Both the position numbers and the translations under genes were made by a program. The notes beneath the pieces are model-generated. The model saw only the letters and a list, made by a program, of their open reading frames with translations. It did no database searches and was not told the origin of the DNA. DNA of 64,000 nt from Carbonactinospora thermoautotrophica (lineage in GTDB: Bacteria; Actinomycetota; Actinomycetes; Streptomycetales; Carbonactinosporaceae). The stretch covers positions 930,001 through 994,000 of the forward strand of contig NZ_JYIJ01000019.1 of NCBI RefSeq assembly GCF_001543895.1. The letters run 5' to 3'. Shown piece after piece: positions 24,130 through 33,139 of this stretch. Within the stretch, counting starts at the first letter, position 1. Each line of letters starts with the position of its first letter.

Positions 24130-24408
24130 GGAATTTCCCCCAAGTACAGAGAGGCGTTGGAAGGGACTGAATGTTTCGGTGGTCCCGGAGCCGGGAAAAT
24201 GATGGCATAAAACAGGTGCCCGTGGGCAAGTCCGCGATAACGCTTGGGTAACGCCATAAGCCGATTCCGACGCAGCGGAATCAGATTCGGTAACGATTTA
24301 TCGCGTCCCCAGTAACCTTTCGGGCCTTCGCTCGTTAGTAGATCCTCGATCTGTCCGGTGCGCGCGCCTGACCTGCGACATCTTTATTTTCGCAGGCCTG
24401 TCGCGAGC

Positions 24409-24424
24409 TGTGATATAAATCACA
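24409..24424. promoter_or_regulatory. CRP/FNR-type palindrome
   Basis: TGTGA-TATAAA-TCACA matches the TGTGA-N6-TCACA consensus of CRP-family regulators exactly. It lies 280 bp upstream of the LAXTG protein start and 78 bp beyond the lutC stop, so the surface-protein gene is the likelier target. A Crp homologue (as in mycobacteria and streptomycetes) is the presumed binder. Confidence 0.65.
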
Positions 24425-24436
24425 TCACAAAGAACG

Positions 24437-24470
24437 GGAGCCGCGATCGAGCGTGCTCGATCACGGCTCC
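24437..24470 (-). terminator. lut operon terminator
   Basis: Arms 24437-24452 and 24455-24470 (GGAGCCG...GATCGAGC type) pair with a single mismatch. On the minus strand the stem is followed by CGTTCTTTGTG, a fairly T-rich run. It lies 32 bp past the lutC stop codon. Confidence 0.75.
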
Positions 24471-24501
24471 ACGGCAATGCGATACGCCCGATTCATTCGG
24501 T

Positions 24502-25116
24502 TTAGTGGGTGATGACTACTTCGAGATTGCGTGGCCCGTGCACCCCTTCGACCCGGTTCAATTCGATGTCGCTCGTGGCGGACGGACCGCTGACGAAGGT
24601 GAGCGGCCGGCGCGGATCCAGCCGCGCGAGGGCTTCCGGCACCGTCCCGGCGATCTGGTCCGCCCGGACCACGCACAGGTGGTAGTCGGGCACCAGGGTC
24701 AGCGCACGCCGGCCCTGCCCGGCTCCGCCGTCCAGCACGATCGTCCCGGTCTCCGCGATCGCCACCGCGCAGCCGGTCACCACCCCGTCCACCGCGTCGA
24801 GCTCCACGGTCGGCAGGGGCGGGGAGTCCGGGACGAACTCCACCCCGCTCGCCTCGGCCAGCCACTCCCGCGGCAGGTCCGCGGGCACGCAGACCCGCCG
24901 GGCGCCACGCCTCTCCAGGCATGCGGCGACCAACGCGCCCAGCTCCCCGGGCGCGGCCCGGTGCACGACCGCCCGGTAGTCCGCGACCCGCTCGGCGAAC
25001 AGCCCGTCGGCCAGCGGCCGGGACCGCGCGTATTCGCGGGGAACCGGCTCCTCCGGACCGCCGGAAGAGCCCACCGCGGTGCGGATGCGTCGCAGGATCT
25101 CGTCGCGGGCGTTCAC
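24502..25116 (-). CDS. lutC: Lactate utilization protein C (LUD domain)
   Basis: This 204-residue LUD-domain protein is the small subunit of the LutABC L-lactate oxidation complex. It has the conserved C-terminal segment [20 protein letters not shown] ending in EVVITH. GTG 25116 is favoured because GAGAGGA precedes it and it overlaps the lutB stop (GTGA). An earlier in-frame GTG at 25134 is possible. It is the last gene of lutABC, and a hairpin follows. Confidence 0.9.
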   Translation of the reverse strand: MNARDEILRRIRTAVGSSGGPEEPVPREYARSRPLADGLFAERVADYRAVVHRAAPGELGALVAACLERRGARRVCVPADLPREWLAEASGVEFVPDSPPLPTVELDAVDGVVTGCAVAIAETGTIVLDGGAGQGRRALTLVPDYHLCVVRADQIAGTVPEALARLDPRRPLTFVSGPSATSDIELNRVEGVHGPRNLEVVITH

Positions 25117-26531
25117 CGGTGCGTCCTCTCCCACCAGTCACGGAACGTCTCGGCCGGGGGCGCCGGCAGGTCACGGGCATCGGTCCAGCGGGCGAGCGGG
25201 CCGGGCAGGCGCCGGATCCGGCCCCGCCGGGCCAGCAGCCGGCCGAACCAGATGCCCAGTCGCTGCACCCGCGCCAGCCGCCCCGGATCGCTCAGCACGT
25301 ACTGCGCGGCCCGCATCGCCAGCCGCTCCGGTGTGGCGCGGCGCGCCTCGACCACCCGGGACCGCAGGTGCAGCAGCACCTTCGGGATGTCGATCTTCAC
25401 CGGGCAGACGTCGTAGCACGCCCCGCACAGCGACGAGGCGTAGGGCAGGGAGGCGTCCCACTCCGACGACACCCCGTGCAACAGCGGGTTCAGGATCGCG
25501 CCGATCGGCCCCGGGTACACCGACCCGTACGCGTGCCCGCCGGTCCGCTCGTACACCGGGCAGACGTTCAGGCAGGCCGAGCAGCGGATGCACGCCAGCG
25601 CCTGCCGCCCCACGGGATCGGCGAGCGCCCGCGTCCGCCCGTTGTCCAGCAGCACCAGGTGGAACTCACGCGGCCCGTCCCCGGCCGTCACCCCGGTCCA
25701 CGTCGAGGTGTACGGGTTCATCCGCTCGCCCGTGGACGAGCGCGGCAGCAGTTGGAGGAACACCTCCAGGTCCTGCCACGTCGGCACCACCTTCTCGATG
25801 CCGACGACCGAGATCAGCGTCTTGGGCAGGGTCAGGCACATGCGGCCGTTGCTCTCGGACTCGACCACGACCAGCGTGCCGGTCTCGGCCACCATGAAGT
25901 TCGCGCCCGAGATCGCCACCTTCGCGGTCAGGAACTTCTCCCGCAGGTGCCGGCGTGCCGCCTCGGCCAGCTCGCGAGGGTCGTCGGTCAGGTCGCGCGG
26001 CGCCGACGGCATCCGGCGCAGGAAGATCTCCCGGATCTCCGCGCGGTTGCGGTGGATGGCCGGCACCAGGATGTGCGACGGCCGGTCGTCGCCGAGCTGC
26101 ACGATCAGCTCGGCCAGGTCGGTCTCGTACGCGGCGATCCCGGCGTGCTCCAGCGCCTCGTTGAGGCCGATCTCCTGGGTGGCCATCGACTTGACCTTGA
26201 CCACCTCGCGCTCGCCGGTGCGCCGGACCAGGTCGATCACGATCCGGTTGGCCTCGGCCGCGTCGCGCGCCCAGTGCACCTGGCCGCCGGCCGCGGTCAC
26301 CGCCCGCTCGAGCTGTTCCAGGTACCGGTCGAGGTTGCGCAGCGTGTGCTCCTTGATCGCGCGCCCGGCCTCGCGCAGCTCCTCCCAGTCCGGCACCTCG
26401 CCCACGACCGCGGCCCGCTTGCCGCGGATCGTGCGCGTGGCCCGGTACAGGTTGCGCCGTAGCTGCGTGTCGGCCAGCGCGCCCCTGGCCGCCTCCGGGA
26501 ACTTGGGCATCCCCACGAACACCGCGCTCAT
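25113..26531 (-). CDS. lutB: Lactate utilization iron-sulfur protein B
   Basis: The 472-residue protein has an N-terminal LUD domain and two 4Fe-4S motifs in the C-terminal third: [14 protein letters not shown], then [16 protein letters not shown]. It transfers electrons during oxidation of L-lactate to pyruvate with LutA and LutC. The start overlaps the lutA stop as ATGA and the stop overlaps the lutC start, so the three are translationally coupled. The segment [20 protein letters not shown] is a typical LUD signature. Confidence 0.93.
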   Translation of the reverse strand: MSAVFVGMPKFPEAARGALADTQLRRNLYRATRTIRGKRAAVVGEVPDWEELREAGRAIKEHTLRNLDRYLEQLERAVTAAGGQVHWARDAAEANRIVIDLVRRTGEREVVKVKSMATQEIGLNEALEHAGIAAYETDLAELIVQLGDDRPSHILVPAIHRNRAEIREIFLRRMPSAPRDLTDDPRELAEAARRHLREKFLTAKVAISGANFMVAETGTLVVVESESNGRMCLTLPKTLISVVGIEKVVPTWQDLEVFLQLLPRSSTGERMNPYTSTWTGVTAGDGPREFHLVLLDNGRTRALADPVGRQALACIRCSACLNVCPVYERTGGHAYGSVYPGPIGAILNPLLHGVSSEWDASLPYASSLCGACYDVCPVKIDIPKVLLHLRSRVVEARRATPERLAMRAAQYVLSDPGRLARVQRLGIWFGRLLARRGRIRRLPGPLARWTDARDLPAPPAETFRDWWERTHR

Positions 26532-27265
26532 GCCGGCTCCTCCTCGGTCGACGCCAGGATCTCGGCCAGGTGCACGGTCCGCACGCCCGAGTTGAGCCGG
26601 GACAGCACGCCGCCGATGTGCGCCAGGCAGGAGTTGTCGGCCGCGCACAGCACCTCGGCCCCGGTCCTGTGGACGTTCGCCACCTTGTCGCCGGCCATCG
26701 CCACCGACACCTCGGCGTTCTTCAGCGCGAACGTGCCGCCGAACCCGCAGCACTCCTCCGCGCCCGGCAGGTCCACCAGCTCCAGGCCGCGCACCGCCCG
26801 CAGCAGCCGCAGCGGCCGGTCGCCCAGCCGCAGCACGCGCAGGGAGTGACAGGTCGGGTGGTACGTGACGCGGTGCGGGAAGTAGGCGCCCACGTCGGTC
26901 ACCCCGAGCACGTCGACCAGGAACTCGGTCAGCTCGTACGTCCGGTCCGCGACCCCGCTGGCGCGTTCGCGCAGCGCGCCGCTGACCTCGCCGTGGAAGT
27001 CCCGCACCATGCCGACGCACGACGCCGAGGGCGCGACCACGGCGTCGTACGGCTCGAACACCTCCGCGAACCGGCGGACCAGGGGCAGGCACTCGCGCCG
27101 GTACCCGGTGTTGAAGTGCATCTGCCCGCAGCAGGTCTGCCCCAGCGGGAACTCGACGGTGAAGTCGAACGACCGGCCGAGCCGTTCGAGCAGCCTCACC
27201 ACCGCCTGTCCGGTGCGCGGGAAGAGCGTGTCGTTGAAGCAGGTGATGAACAGGGCGACTCTCAC
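26528..27265 (-). CDS. lutA: Lactate utilization protein A (cysteine-rich CCG domains)
   Basis: The 245-residue protein carries two cysteine-rich CCG domains, seen as [12 protein letters not shown] and [15 protein letters not shown], typical of LutA/GlcF/HdrB-like subunits that bind an Fe-S cluster. GTG 27265 has AAGGAG upstream. It is the first gene of lutABC. No LutR-type GntR regulator or lactate permease is adjacent. With ald and pnt nearby, the region is rich in pyruvate/redox enzymes. Confidence 0.92.
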   Translation of the reverse strand: MRVALFITCFNDTLFPRTGQAVVRLLERLGRSFDFTVEFPLGQTCCGQMHFNTGYRRECLPLVRRFAEVFEPYDAVVAPSASCVGMVRDFHGEVSGALRERASGVADRTYELTEFLVDVLGVTDVGAYFPHRVTYHPTCHSLRVLRLGDRPLRLLRAVRGLELVDLPGAEECCGFGGTFALKNAEVSVAMAGDKVANVHRTGAEVLCAADNSCLAHIGGVLSRLNSGVRTVHLAEILASTEEEPA

Positions 27266-27423
27266 GTCACTCCTTTGCCCGTTGCCGCTGCCTGTTCTAC
27301 AAGGCGTTCATGGGCCGGCGAGTGACGCTCGCGGGTGTCCTTCGGGTCGGAAGGCCTGTGCCGGCTGACCAGATTCGGTCTCCTGACCACGTCGTGAAAC
27401 GGTCCTGAGGGGCCGGGCGGGGT

Positions 27424-27930
27424 TCACCTCTTACCGAAGAGCAGGTCGCAGATCTCCAGGTAGAGGATGTCGGGGTCGGGGACGTAGTCGACCGTGGAGA
27501 GGGCCTGGTCCTGTCCGGCGGACTCCATGACGAAGACCCCGTAGCCGAGGATGCGGCCCAGGATGGGCCGGTCGTACCGCATGTCGGTGACCTTCACCAA
27601 GGGCATCATGGCGACCTTGCGGTTGATGATGCCGTAGGTCAGGATCAGCCGCCGGTTCGTGATGATGAAGCGGTCGTAGTACCACTCGATGATCTGCCAG
27701 ACGAGCCAGCCGAACAGCACGAACCAGCCCAGTACGAGCAGGTCACGCAGGTACGGCAGGTCCTCCGGGAGCCATGCGTCGAGGAAGAAGACCAGGAACA
27801 GGCCGCCGATCGTGGCGAAGGCGGGCTTGAGCAGGATCGCCATGTGCCGGCGGGTCGCGGCGACCAGCCGTTCGTCGGAGGTGAGGTACCGGCGGATGGC
27901 CCTCTCCTCAGGGGTGAGGTTGGCGTCCAT
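27424..27930 (-). CDS. Membrane protein with bacterial PH (bPH2/YdbS-like) domain
   Basis: The 168-residue protein has two adjacent hydrophobic segments (about residues 33-80: FATIGGLFLVFFLDAWLP and LVLGWFVLFGWLVW) followed by a PH-like domain (YDRFIITNRRLILTYGIINR, then MMPLVKVTDMRYDRP), the pattern of DUF304/YdbS proteins. Those domains sit on the cytoplasmic face of the membrane; the ligand is unknown. It is downstream of the 53-codon gene at 27953 on the same strand. Confidence 0.8.
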   Translation of the reverse strand: MDANLTPEERAIRRYLTSDERLVAATRRHMAILLKPAFATIGGLFLVFFLDAWLPEDLPYLRDLLVLGWFVLFGWLVWQIIEWYYDRFIITNRRLILTYGIINRKVAMMPLVKVTDMRYDRPILGRILGYGVFVMESAGQDQALSTVDYVPDPDILYLEICDLLFGKR

Positions 27931-27952
27931 GGGAGGAGGGCGGGTCGAGGGC

Positions 27953-28114
27953 CTAGGAGATCAGGGCGTCGAAGAAGCGCCCGATGGACTGCGCGCTGCC
28001 CGCGACCGCGTTGAACGCCGAGTGGACCAGGTCCGCCGCCTTGGCGGGCGAGTTGATTACCGTATAGAGCGCGAAGATCACGAGGATCCAGATGACGACC
28101 TTCTTCGGCTTCAT
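27953..28114 (-). CDS. Small membrane protein (53 aa)
   Basis: The protein begins MKPKKVVIWILVIFALYTVI, one N-terminal membrane anchor after a basic tip, followed by an amphipathic tail (NSPAKAADLVHSAFNAVAGS). GGAGGG lies 7 nt before the ATG at 28114. It precedes the PH-domain gene by 22 bp, so the two are likely an operon. Similar mini-proteins are common in actinomycetes; function unknown. A perfect 20-bp palindrome lies 19 bp upstream. Confidence 0.65.
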   Translation of the reverse strand: MKPKKVVIWILVIFALYTVINSPAKAADLVHSAFNAVAGSAQSIGRFFDALIS

Positions 28115-28132
28115 CAGTCCGCCCTCCTCGGA

Positions 28133-28152
28133 AGTGCGTACCCGTACGCACT
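28133..28152. promoter_or_regulatory. 20-bp palindromic operator candidate
   Basis: AGTGCGTAC-CC-GTACGCACT has perfect 9-bp arms. It lies just upstream of the 53-codon membrane-protein gene, overlapping its probable promoter, and suggests a dimeric repressor controlling this gene and the PH-domain gene. No regulator gene is adjacent. Confidence 0.55.
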
Positions 28153-28549
28153 CGCGGTGATCATATCTGGCACCTCGAGCCGCGCCAGGTACAGCGCGAC
28201 GGATGTACCACTACTGTTGTGTCGACTGTGTCGACGTGGCCCGGGGTCGCCGGGCCCGAGCCCTAGCATGCCCAACTGATCCGACAGCCGCGAGGAACCC
28301 CGCGCGGCGCACCAAGATCGTGGCGCGAAGCTGCTGGCCGCTTCCTGGCGTGTCGATCGAATCGAAGCTTAAGCGGTCCTGAGATCGTTTTTTGCGTTTT
28401 GCGCCACATCGACGCCAGGAAGAGAGCCAGAAGGGGTAAGTGAATGGGACGCGAATCCTGATCACATGGCATTTACCGGAGACGTGTTCACGCGTTAGGT
28501 TGTGCCGCGCAAGGGGCAGGGTCAGCACACCCGGCCGGAGGTGGTGTTC
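28153..28549. other. Intergenic region upstream of pnt
   Basis: No gene is supported in these 397 bp. TGTGTCGAC is repeated in tandem at 28218-28235. The right part should contain the pntAA promoter, including an AT-rich stretch near 28380-28400 (GATCGTTTTTTGCG). Confidence 0.4.
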
Positions 28550-29677
28550 ATGGCCAAAGTCGGTGTCCCCGCCGAGACGCGTTCCGGGGAGCGCCGAGTC
28601 GCGCTCGTGCCGGAGGTCGTGCCACGGCTTCTCGACGCGGGCTTGGAGGTGTACGTCCAGTCCGGGGCGGGGCGGCACGCGTACGCGAGCGACGAGGACT
28701 ACCGGGCGGCCGGAGCGAAGATCGTCGACGGCGACGTGTTGGCCGACAGCGACATCGTGCTCACCGTCCAGCCGCTGGAGCCGGCCGCCGCCCGGCGGCT
28801 GCGGCCGGGCGCGACCGTGATCGGCTTCCTCGCCCCCAGCCTGGAGCTGGACACGATCCGGGCGCTGCGGGACCGCGAGGCGACCGCGTTCGCGCTGGAG
28901 CTGGTGCCGCGCATCTCCCGCGCCCAGGCGATGGACGCGCTGTCGTCCCAGGCGCTCGTGGCCGGGTACCGGGCGGCGCTGGTCGCGGCCGAGCGCCTGC
29001 CGAAGTTCTTCCCGTTGTTCATGACCGCCGCCGGGACGGTACCACCGGCCAAGGTGCTCGTGCTCGGCGCGGGCGTGGCCGGCCTGCAGGCCATCGCCAC
29101 CGCCCGCCGGCTCGGCGCGGTCGTCGAGGCGTACGACGTGCGCGCGGCCGCCGCCGAGGAGGTGCGATCGCTCGGCGCGCGGTTCATCGAGCTGGAGCTG
29201 GAGACTCAGGATGGCGCCGGCGGGTACGCCAAGGAGCAGTCCGCGGAGTTCCTGCGCCGCCAGCGCGAGCTGATCGGGCAGCACGTCGCCGCTTCCGACG
29301 CGGTCATCACGACCGCGGCCGTGCCGGGCAGGCCGGCGCCGTTGCTGGTCACCACCGAGATGGTCGAGCGGATGCGGCCCGGCTCGGTCGTCGTAGACCT
29401 GGCCGCGGAGTCGGGCGGCAACTGCGAGCTGTCCCGCCCGGGCGAGGAGGTCGTCCACCGGGACGTGCTCATCTGGGGCGGGCGCAACGTACCGTCGCAG
29501 CTCCCGGTGCACGCCAGCCAGTTGTACGCGAAGAACGTCGCCAACCTGCTGCTGCACATCATCCGGGACGGCGAGATCAGGTTCGACTTCGACGACGAGA
29601 TCGTGACCGGCTGCTGTGTGACGCACGCGGGCGAGGTTCGCCAGGAGAGCATCCGCCAGCTGGTCGAGGGGAGGTAG
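28550..29677 (+). CDS. pntAA: NAD(P) transhydrogenase subunit alpha part 1
   Basis: The 375-residue soluble subunit (domain I) binds NAD(H). It has the AlaDh/PNT N-terminal fold (MAKVGVPAETRSGERRVALV), the Rossmann motif GAGVAGLQAIATARRLG and the mobile loop region RDVLIWGGRN. With PntAB and PntB it couples hydride transfer from NADH to NADP+ to inward proton movement. GGAGG precedes the ATG at 28550. The gene is 3 bp from pntAB. It is the three-polypeptide type found in many actinobacteria and alphaproteobacteria. Confidence 0.93.
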   Translation: MAKVGVPAETRSGERRVALVPEVVPRLLDAGLEVYVQSGAGRHAYASDEDYRAAGAKIVDGDVLADSDIVLTVQPLEPAAARRLRPGATVIGFLAPSLELDTIRALRDREATAFALELVPRISRAQAMDALSSQALVAGYRAALVAAERLPKFFPLFMTAAGTVPPAKVLVLGAGVAGLQAIATARRLGAVVEAYDVRAAAAEEVRSLGARFIELELETQDGAGGYAKEQSAEFLRRQRELIGQHVAASDAVITTAAVPGRPAPLLVTTEMVERMRPGSVVVDLAAESGGNCELSRPGEEVVHRDVLIWGGRNVPSQLPVHASQLYAKNVANLLLHIIRDGEIRFDFDDEIVTGCCVTHAGEVRQESIRQLVEGR

Positions 29678-29680
29678 CCG

Positions 29681-29998
29681 GTGGACTCCGGGGTGGCGCT
29701 GCTCACGATCTTCGTGCTCGCGGTGTTCGTGGGCTTCGAGGTGATCTCGAAGGTCTCCACGACCCTGCACACGCCGCTCATGTCGGGTGCGAACGCGATC
29801 CACGGGGTGATCCTGGTCGGCGCGATCATCATCACCGGGCGCGCCGAGACCGGTGTGGAGCTGGGGCTCGGGCTGGTGGCGATCGTGCTGGCGACGCTCA
29901 ACATGGTCGGCGGCTTCGTGGTCACCGACCGGATGCTGGAGATGTTCTCCGGCCGCCGTCGGCCGGGCCAGGTCGAGACCGAGGAGACGCGACGGTGA
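29681..29998 (+). CDS. pntAB: NAD(P) transhydrogenase subunit alpha part 2
   Basis: The 105-residue membrane protein has three hydrophobic segments (LLTIFVLAVFVGFEVIS; AIHGVILVGAIIIT; LGLVAIVLATLNMVGGFVV) and ends DRMLEMFSGRRRP, as in PntAB. It supplies part of the proton channel (domain II). GTG start at 29681 right after pntAA; its stop overlaps the pntB start by 4 bp. Confidence 0.93.
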   Translation: MDSGVALLTIFVLAVFVGFEVISKVSTTLHTPLMSGANAIHGVILVGAIIITGRAETGVELGLGLVAIVLATLNMVGGFVVTDRMLEMFSGRRRPGQVETEETRR

Positions 29999-31404
29999 AC
30001 GTGGCGGTGAACACGGCAGTGAACGAGCCTGTGCACAGCGCCTGGGTCGACCTGGCCTACCTGGTCGCCGCGGTCTGCTTCATCGTCGCGCTCAAGGCGC
30101 TCTCCTCGCCCAAGTCTGCCCGCTGGGGCAACCTGGTGGGCGCGGCCGGCGCGGTGCTCGCCGTGGGAGTCGTCTTCGCCTCCGAGCGGCTGGACCACCT
30201 GCCGTTGATCATCGGCGCGATCGCGCTCGGCACGCTGTGCGGTGTGCCGGCCGCGCGCCGGGTCAAGATGACCGCCATGCCGCAGTTGGTCGCGCTGTTC
30301 AACGGCGTCGGCGGCGGCGCGGCCGCGATCGTGGCGATCGTGGAGTTCCTGCGTGCCTCGCACGGCGAGCTGCTCGCGGCGCTCCTCGCGACCGTCTTCA
30401 CCGTGGTCGTCGGCTGTGTGAGCTTCTCCGGCAGCATGGTCACCTTCGCGAAGCTCCAGGAGTTGATCACGACCCGGCCGATCGTGCTGCCCGGCGGTCG
30501 CTGGATCGGCATCGGCACGGCGGCCCTCACCCTCCTGCTCGCCATCGCGGTGCTGGTCACCGGGCTCACCCCGGCCATGGTCCTGCTCGCCCTGGCGGCG
30601 CTCGTGCTCGGCGTGCTGGTCGTGCTCCCGGTCGGCGGCGCCGACGTGCCGATCGTGATCTCGCTGCTGAACGCGTTCACCGGCCTGACCGTGGCCGCGT
30701 CCGGGTACGTGCTGGGCAACACGCTGCTGATCGTCGCCGGCACCCTGGTCGGCGCCTCCGGCACCCTGCTCACCCGGCTGATGGCGCAGGCGATGGGCCG
30801 GTCGGTCACCAACATCCTGTTCGGCGCGTTCACCGCGGCGGGCCCGGGCGGCGCGGGGACGGCGGAGCAGCGCTCGGTTCGGTCCGCCAGCCCTGAGGAC
30901 GTCGCGATCCTGCTCGGGTACGCCCGCAAGGTCGTCATCGTCCCCGGCTACGGCCTGGCGGTCGCGCAGGCCCAGCACACCGTCCGCGAGCTGGCCGACC
31001 TGCTCGCCGAACGCGGCGTGCGGGTCGAGTACGGCATCCACCCGGTCGCCGGCCGGATGCCCGGCCACATGAACGTTCTGCTCGCCGAGGCCAACGTCCC
31101 GTACGAGCAGCTGCGGGAGATGGACGAGATCAACTCGGAGCTGCCCAGCACCGACGTCGCCTTGGTGGTCGGCGCCAACGACGTGGTGAACCCCGCGGCG
31201 CGCAACTCGCCCGGCAGCCCCATCTACGGTATGCCGATCATCAACGTCGACCAGGCGCAGCACGTGGTCTTCCTCAAGCGGTCGATGCGGCCCGGCTTCT
31301 CCGGGGTGGAGAACGAGCTGCTGTACGACCCGAAGACCACGCTGCTGTTCGGCGACGCCAAGGAGACGCTGGCGAAGGTGGTGGCGGCGGTGAAGAGCCT
31401 GTGA
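29995..31404 (+). CDS. pntB: NAD(P) transhydrogenase subunit beta
   Basis: The 469-residue subunit has about nine membrane helices (residues 20-265) and a soluble NADP(H)-binding domain III (about 295-469). Domain III shows VVIVPGYGLAVAQAQHTVRE, the HPVAGRMPGHMNVLLAEA stretch and GANDVVNPAA, all family signatures. The start is GTG 29995, coupled to pntAB. The operon balances NADH and NADPH pools at the cytoplasmic membrane using the proton gradient. Confidence 0.95.
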   Translation: MNVAVNTAVNEPVHSAWVDLAYLVAAVCFIVALKALSSPKSARWGNLVGAAGAVLAVGVVFASERLDHLPLIIGAIALGTLCGVPAARRVKMTAMPQLVALFNGVGGGAAAIVAIVEFLRASHGELLAALLATVFTVVVGCVSFSGSMVTFAKLQELITTRPIVLPGGRWIGIGTAALTLLLAIAVLVTGLTPAMVLLALAALVLGVLVVLPVGGADVPIVISLLNAFTGLTVAASGYVLGNTLLIVAGTLVGASGTLLTRLMAQAMGRSVTNILFGAFTAAGPGGAGTAEQRSVRSASPEDVAILLGYARKVVIVPGYGLAVAQAQHTVRELADLLAERGVRVEYGIHPVAGRMPGHMNVLLAEANVPYEQLREMDEINSELPSTDVALVVGANDVVNPAARNSPGSPIYGMPIINVDQAQHVVFLKRSMRPGFSGVENELLYDPKTTLLFGDAKETLAKVVAAVKSL

Positions 31405-31463
31405 TCAGGGCGTGTGCCGCGAATCTCCGTCCGGCTCGCCGGCCCGACGCTGGTTGAGTTCCC

Positions 31464-31488
31464 GGTCAAGGCACGGCGAGCCTTGACC
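31464..31488. terminator. Terminator between pntB and upp
   Basis: GGTCAAGGC (31464-31472) and GCCTTGACC (31480-31488) form a perfect 9-bp stem with a 7-nt loop. It lies between convergent pntB and upp and may serve both. Confidence 0.65.
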
Positions 31489-31540
31489 GGTGCCTTGCCA
31501 GCCGATGCCGGCTCACCCGGCAAGATCCACAAAACGCGCC

Positions 31541-32179
31541 CTAAGCGATCCCGTACAGCCGATCGCCGGCGTCCCCCAGGCCGGGCACGATGTAGCCCTT
31601 GTCGTTGAGCCGCTCGTCCACTGCGGCGGTGACGATCGTGAGGGGGACGTGCGCGTCCCGGAACGCCTCCTCCATCACCGCCATGCCCTCGGGCGCGGCG
31701 AGCAGGCAGACGCACGTGATGTGGTCCGCGCCGCGGTCGATGAGCAGCTCGACCGCGGCGGACAGCGTCCCCCCGGTCGCCAGCATCGGATCCAGCACGT
31801 AGCACTGGCGTCCGGACAGGTCCTCCGGCAGTCGGGTCGCGTACATGGAGACGGTCAGCGTGCCCTCGTCCCGGATCATGCCGAGGAACCCGACCTCCGC
31901 CGTCGGCAGCAGGCGCACCATGCCCTCGAGCATGCCCAGACCGGCTCGCAGGATCGGCACCACCAGCGGTTTGGGTGAGGCCAGCTTCACACCGACCGCT
32001 GGAGCCACCGGGGTTTTGATGGTGATGGGTTCGGTACGTACATCTCTAGTGGCCTCGTAGGCGAGAAGGGTGACGAGTTCGTCCACCAGACGGCGGAATG
32101 TAGGAGAGTCCGTCCGCTCGTCTCGCAGCGCGGTCAGTTTGTGGGCGACGAGGGGGTGGTCAGCGATGTGGATCCGCAT
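31541..32179 (-). CDS. upp: Uracil phosphoribosyltransferase
   Basis: The 212-residue enzyme makes UMP from uracil and PRPP (pyrimidine salvage). It shows the PRPP-binding loop [16 protein letters not shown], the segment [20 protein letters not shown] and the uracil-binding C-terminus [15 protein letters not shown]. Length is normal. ATG 32179. It lies divergent to a short charged-protein gene and the tadA pair, a frequent actinobacterial neighbourhood. Confidence 0.95.
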   Translation of the reverse strand: MRIHIADHPLVAHKLTALRDERTDSPTFRRLVDELVTLLAYEATRDVRTEPITIKTPVAPAVGVKLASPKPLVVPILRAGLGMLEGMVRLLPTAEVGFLGMIRDEGTLTVSMYATRLPEDLSGRQCYVLDPMLATGGTLSAAVELLIDRGADHITCVCLLAAPEGMAVMEEAFRDAHVPLTIVTAAVDERLNDKGYIVPGLGDAGDRLYGIA

Positions 32180-32294
32180 GGGGGCTCAAGGTAGCCGGTT
32201 CGCGTCCAGCGCGGTAACCGGTTGCCCGAGGAGCACGTCATGTGGGAACTCTATGTAAGAGTCCGATACGCCGGGACAGCTGGGGAGAAACACC

Positions 32295-32516
32295 GTGACC
32301 AGCAACAACGAACAGGCGGCACCGGAAGACCCGGAGGAAGGGTTGGCCACCGGCCAGGACCTGAGCCCGGAGGAGGCGGCCGAACGGCGACGACGACGGG
32401 CGGTCTTTTTGAAGGAGCTGGCGGAGGCCCGCGAGCTGCGTGAGCGGGTCACCCCGCGGCGGTCGAAGGCCGCGCGACTGCGGCAGGCCATGCGGATGCG
32501 CTCCTTTCGGACCTGA
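32295..32516 (+). CDS. Small highly charged protein
   Basis: This 73-residue protein is Glu-rich in its N-terminal half (APEDPEEGLATGQDLSPEEA) and Arg-rich in the C-terminal half (RRRRRAVFLKELAEARELRE). It probably forms one long helix. GGGGAG precedes GTG 32295. Short proteins of this composition occur upstream of tadA in related actinomycetes; function unknown. Confidence 0.6.
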   Translation: MTSNNEQAAPEDPEEGLATGQDLSPEEAAERRRRRAVFLKELAEARELRERVTPRRSKAARLRQAMRMRSFRT

Positions 32517-32656
32517 TAATCCGTACCTGATATCGCGATATACGCGCGGGAGGGCCTGCCGAACGCCGGCTCTTTCTGCGACGATGCGTGATGGAGTTCG
32601 GGGATCTTTGTTTGGGGTCAAGAACCGGCCAAGGCTGAGCTACTGGGAGAGTTTCG

Positions 32657-33139
32657 GTGGCGTACTTCGCCGCACTGTTGGCACGCAGTGGTAGCGGTTG
32701 GACCGTGAGCGACCTCGACCTGGACGAGGTCGAGGACCTCGACAGTCTCACCGAGATCATGCGTGAGTCCGTCGAGGATGACGAAACGGCGCTCCTGCTG
32801 CTCGAGCAGGAGGACAGCTGGTTCGGTGTCGTGCGCGTCGACGGCGAGGATGACCCGCGCGTCTTCGTCTCCGATCCGTCCGCCGCCGCGCGCAGCGCGT
32901 ACGGGGAGATCCTGCTCTCCGCGGAGGGGATCGACTACGAGGAGGACGAATACGACGACGAGGAGGAGAGCCGCCCGCCGTCGGCGCCGGTAGGGGACAG
33001 TGAGCTGCTCGCCGACCTGGGCACCTCGGAGGCGGAGCTGCTCGGCATGGTGAACGAGGACGGGCTGCTCCCGACCGATGCGCTCGACCGGATCGCGGCG
33101 AAGCTCGGCTGCGCCGAGGAGCTCGAGTCGCTGCGGTGA
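32657..33139 (+). CDS. tRNA adenosine deaminase-associated protein
   Basis: The 160-residue acidic protein (MAYFAALLARSGSGWTVSDL; internal EEDEYDDEEES; C-terminal LPTDALDRIAAKLGCAEELE) is the conserved actinobacterial protein encoded directly upstream of tadA. Its stop overlaps the tadA GTG by 4 bp, so the pair is translationally coupled. Biochemical role is unproven; association with TadA is inferred from constant linkage. GTG start at 32657. Confidence 0.85.
   Translation: MAYFAALLARSGSGWTVSDLDLDEVEDLDSLTEIMRESVEDDETALLLLEQEDSWFGVVRVDGEDDPRVFVSDPSAAARSAYGEILLSAEGIDYEEDEYDDEEESRPPSAPVGDSELLADLGTSEAELLGMVNEDGLLPTDALDRIAAKLGCAEELESLR

Noticed and set aside
29206-31263. 685-codon minus-strand ORF opposite pntAB/pntB
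   Set aside because: Antisense shadow of the transhydrogenase genes.
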